DNA of 64,000 nucleotides from Onchocerca volvulus (Eukaryota; Nematoda; Chromadorea; Rhabditida; Onchocercidae): the NCBI GenBank assembly GCA_000499405.2, contig HG738140.1, positions 13,677,460 to 13,741,459 on the forward strand. Reading direction: 5' to 3'. The translations under genes were made by a program, and so were the position numbers. Shown piece after piece: positions 60,721 through 64,000 of this stretch. The notes below the pieces were generated by a model, which was not told the origin of the DNA, did no database searches, and saw only the letters and a list, made by a program, of their open reading frames with translations. Each line of letters starts with the position of its first letter. The first letter of the stretch is position 1.

Positions 60721-63700
60721 CTATTTCGGTGAAAAAAATGATCTGATATCGTTTTTATGTTCTTTCAGTGACTGATTATTTAACGAATGATATAAAAGGA
60801 TCATCTCCTCTGCATAATCTCCTTCTGGTGTTTCCAGGATCATTGGCAAACCATCGAACCGTGGATCAGCTATAAGATGACGAAAAGCTGCCAGCTTCAG
60901 CTTGCCTTTACCAATGTTTGCATGACGGTCTAGTCTCGAACCAAGATCACCTAAACTTATGGAAAGGTTTTAGAACTTAAAGATTTAATCTCAGATTTGC
61001 TATATTCGCTAAGTCTCATGTTATTTGCTTATCTCATTACGGAATCTATTTTAGTAGAATTATCCAGTCATTCATCTGATACATCTTTGAGTGGTGATGC
61101 AATCGACGACGTTCTGAAATAGGTTTTTGTCAGTATTCAGAGCTTAAAAATTCGAAGAGCAAAATTTAAACTTTTTACAAATTTCATAGTTAGAATAAGT
61201 TTACCCATTGAGTCATTGATGTGAAAAGCACGGAGATACTGAAGACCAATACTGTTTTCGAATTCACTGAAAGTTTCTTTATATCGATCTTCTGATCGTA
61301 TGTCATAACCTGAATTTAGCAAAATGCGATATAAGTATTGATAGCAGTAACTAAAGACTTTATAGGAACCTTTGCTGTGCCTATAAAAATATTTAACTCA
61401 AAAGATTCTGTAATAAAACTTAAATGAAAAATTTGCATCTAAAATAAAACTTTAGATAAATGAACGTTCAGTGCCGAATCAACAACATTTCCGATAAAGC
61501 TATTTATGATTTTTTTTCTTAATTACATAGAACAGAATGACAAAATCCTCGAATGGAGAAAATTTGGTATCATCAGGAATTGAAATATTGTTGGAAGCTC
61601 AACAGTTTATAGTCAAATCCTAGATCTCAAAATCAAACCTATGATTAATGTCCGCTTAAAATTACAAGATGCAGAACATAATCTCGAAGAAATCTGATCA
61701 ATACAAAGTAAGGAATATTTTCTATTATGTATTTCATCTAGAAGTTATATTCTTTTACGAAGGACAAAGGAGAATGTGCAACATTTATGTCTTGTTATAT
61801 ATATGGCAAGACGGAAGAACTAGTTTTTACAAGTTACCTCGCAAAAATTATATTAAATTGAAATATTTAAAGTTATGATAAATTTTTTATTGTTGATTAA
61901 GTTTTCTTATCTTTTTTTCAAATAAATTACCAAACTTAAATCTAAAAAAATCTTACAGAACTAACCCGCAGCAAAAATATGACATGTATCAAGGCACACT
62001 CCTATTCGTTTCTTATTTTTCACCAGGCTGATAATTTGCTGTAGCTCTTCGAATTTCCCGCCAATAGTATTTCCTTGTCCTGCCATCGTTTCAATCACTG
62101 AAAAGTTTTTTTTTTTTAATAAAAAGTGTTGCGAAATTTAAAAAAATATTAAAGAATTTTTTTGACAAAATTTTCAATTCAATAAGAAAATGAGCAAAAG
62201 CAATTCTTGTGTTTGAGTTTCAAATGACCTTTAAAGATTTCCTCCCACAGATATGAAATTTTGGAAATTTTTCAGATCCAAAAAAATCCCAAAAACAAAC
62301 AAATTGTAATATATTCAGTGTGATCCATAACATAATTTAAAGTATCTGCAATTATTTTGATGCATTCTTCACGACCACATTTCCCTGCTGTAGATCCTAA
62401 AAATCAGTTATTAGTATGAAATATATAGCAAAATAAAAAACTGTTAGGAAGAAGTTAATTATCTGACCGATCATCTAATGCAATGCATCTTTTGATGGAA
62501 TTTACAATGCCAGTCCTGGAATCATTTTCCTTAATCTATCTATTGGATTGAATGATTTTCGGTTGTTTAGTTTTATGAGGCCAACAGAGAATAATTTTTG
62601 ACTTATTGGAACTTTCTGTCCCACGACCAATTGGAATTCTTTCCCAGGATCATCTGGAACATTCTGTCCGAAGTTATTTGACATAATTTCCACTCATGAT
62701 CATTTATGACACTAATGAGATAACTGAGTTGAAGGTTGTATTCTGGAGCAGAATGAGAAAGGAAACCAATGCTATAAAGACTTCCAACTAATAAGAGGTT
62801 ATGTGGGATTTCCTATACTGCCGGCAACATAATAAAAATGAAAATAAAACTTGAACATAAATAAATATTTACCAGGATGAATATTGTAATAGATGATACC
62901 AAGCTGTTCACATCGTTTGCATTCATCTAACATGCATGCTCGAGCTCGATTCAATATTTCCATGTCACAACTACCACCATTTATCAAATATGACCCATGC
63001 ACAACAATTTGATCCATCGGGAATTCTAATTTCTATCAAAAATAAAGAAAAATTCATGCATGTCGAGAATATAACTATTGAAATATCAAAGAAATGAAAA
63101 CTTTCCCAGGAAATCTCTATAATGTACATAAATGTAATACATATTTCAATGACACTCCAAATATACTGGATTATTTCTCATGGCATCACACGTTCTCAAT
63201 ACTGAATAAACATACCTGTGCGGTTTCACGAAATGCTTGCACCACTTCATCTTTCATAGGTGGACTATTCCATGAACGCTGGTTCCGGACAAAAAAAGCA
63301 AAAGATCGGCATCCAATAGATAAGGCATTATAAAAACCTTGTTCCAAACCGCCTGGAACAAAATTTTTTTATTCAAATGTTAATTTACATGCTCAATACG
63401 ATCATTTCGAAGATCATCTTTACAAAATATTTATAATGTCAATTATTTAACCGTTCTCTTTAATATTCAATTGGGAATTCAGCCCAACAATCTAACAAAC
63501 CCTTGCAAAGCAAATATAAATATAAACTATGCTTCATGCCATTTCACTCTACGTTTTTTTTTTTTTTTGTGAAATTTGAATCAAAAAGATTAAATAAAAA
63601 ACTACCTGCTACATTGACATGTGCTCCTAGCATTTTTCTGGATCCAGCAGCCGCTTCCAATACTTTCTGCGCAATTGGATTAATCGGTGAATTATCTTTC

Positions 63701-63737
63701 ATAAAGTTCACTTTCGCTAAATACTTCCGTTCTAGTA
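60721..63737 (-). CDS. apn-1: AP endonuclease IV (Nfo/APN1 family), 5' partial, 329 aa visible
   Basis: Exons from 5' to 3' are 63606-63737, 63216-63352, 62873-63032, 62301-62396, 61966-62097, 61205-61309 and 60721-60950 (stop TAG at 60721-60723). Every junction is in phase. The first visible exon begins with two leftover bases after TTCCTTAG, so at least one more exon lies beyond the window. The enzyme cuts the DNA backbone 5' of abasic sites in base-excision repair using three metal ions. All nine metal ligands of E. coli Nfo have counterparts: VVHGSY (His69), NIHPG (His109), LIETMAGQG (Glu145), CLDTCHIF (Asp179, His182), AFHIND (His216), LDRHANIG (Asp229, His231) and ILETPEGD (Glu261). The N-terminal GAHVNVAGG and [10 protein letters not shown] motifs are also present. 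The visible part exceeds bacterial Nfo (285 aa), as expected for the longer nematode protein. The 62301 donor (T|GTTTGT) is unusual. Confidence 0.95.
62397..62872 (-). other. apn-1 intron with an unexplained 63-codon open frame
   Basis: The intron between exons 62873-63032 and 62301-62396 contains an ATG frame on the same strand at 62502-62693 ([20 protein letters not shown], then [16 protein letters not shown]). It includes a near-repeated GGACAGAAAGTTCCA-type block. Skipping it preserves a perfect endonuclease alignment, so it is not part of apn-1. It could be a small insertion; its origin is not recognised. Confidence 0.4.
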
Positions 63738-64000
63738 CTAAGGAATAGCCCGCAATATAAAATATTTATTGAAAAACTTTGGTCAATTTAGTTTTGATTA
63801 AAGCGACTTTTTCAGCAGAACAGTTGGTTAGCATGTTCCAAAATTTTTCCAACCATAAGATATTCAAATTTTCATCTCAATTATAAAAATTCTTCTTATT
63901 GTCTAATTTCTCATTCCCCTAAAACTATCGCCATCATGCTTACTCGATGATAAGAGATTGATTTTATTTACTCATAATACAAATTAAAGTAATACCCAAG
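63738..64000 (-). other. Upstream end of window, apn-1 5' intron or leader
   Basis: No start exon in phase with 63606-63737 is convincing here. The 5' end of the gene probably lies beyond base 64000. Confidence 0.4.

Noticed and set aside
1..64000. CRISPR arrays, operons or bacterial-type regulatory sites
   Set aside because: No evenly spaced repeats with unique spacers; gene structure is clearly spliced and eukaryotic.

Overview
The window is AT-rich eukaryotic DNA with nematode-type gene structure: exons of about 55-230 bp, TTTCAG-like acceptors, and genes found only by joining exons. A DB-module secreted protein and a worm-type casein-kinase-1 relative point to a nematode. The multi-kilobase introns fit a parasitic clade III (filarial/spirurid-like) genome better than Caenorhabditis; that placement is inference. 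Most of the long uninterrupted ORFs are chance or antisense frames, and the real genes were rebuilt here from splice sites and reading-frame continuity.

Four genes are well supported. (1) 705-3773, minus: a CK1/TTBK-like kinase in eight exons, complete at 323 residues, with DHG in place of DFG and a glycine-poor ATP loop. (2) 10447-38155, minus: a PLEKHG5/Syx-type RhoGEF with DH and PH domains, spread over about 28 kb with one intron of about 14.8 kb. (3) 52546-53452, plus: a secreted 143-residue DB-module protein in three exons. (4) 60721-63737, minus: an AP endonuclease IV (apn-1 type) with all nine metal ligands, whose 5' end lies beyond the window.

Around these lies decaying accessory sequence. 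There are three Helitron remnants (6813-8979 and 39373-41608 on minus; 25178 to about 26960 on plus), the first two sharing the same internal deletion. A duplicated block (about 44420-47720 and 55160-57600) brackets an F-box-like fragment and the DB gene; its core is almost identical while its flanks have diverged. An unrecognised multi-copy family recurs at 5470-6480, 41690-41960, 46686-47720 and 57100-57600, with one intact terminal exon at 46686-46821. Collagen Gly-X-Y relics lie at 43229-43330 and 47930-48220. A frameshifted plus-strand pseudogene (35978-36365) sits inside a RhoGEF intron.

Functionally, the kinase and RhoGEF are intracellular signalling proteins, apn-1 is a base-excision repair enzyme and the DB protein is exported; nothing suggests they act together. 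No convincing RNA gene, CRISPR array or new multi-gene system was found. A 263-bp assembly gap lies at 34940-35202.
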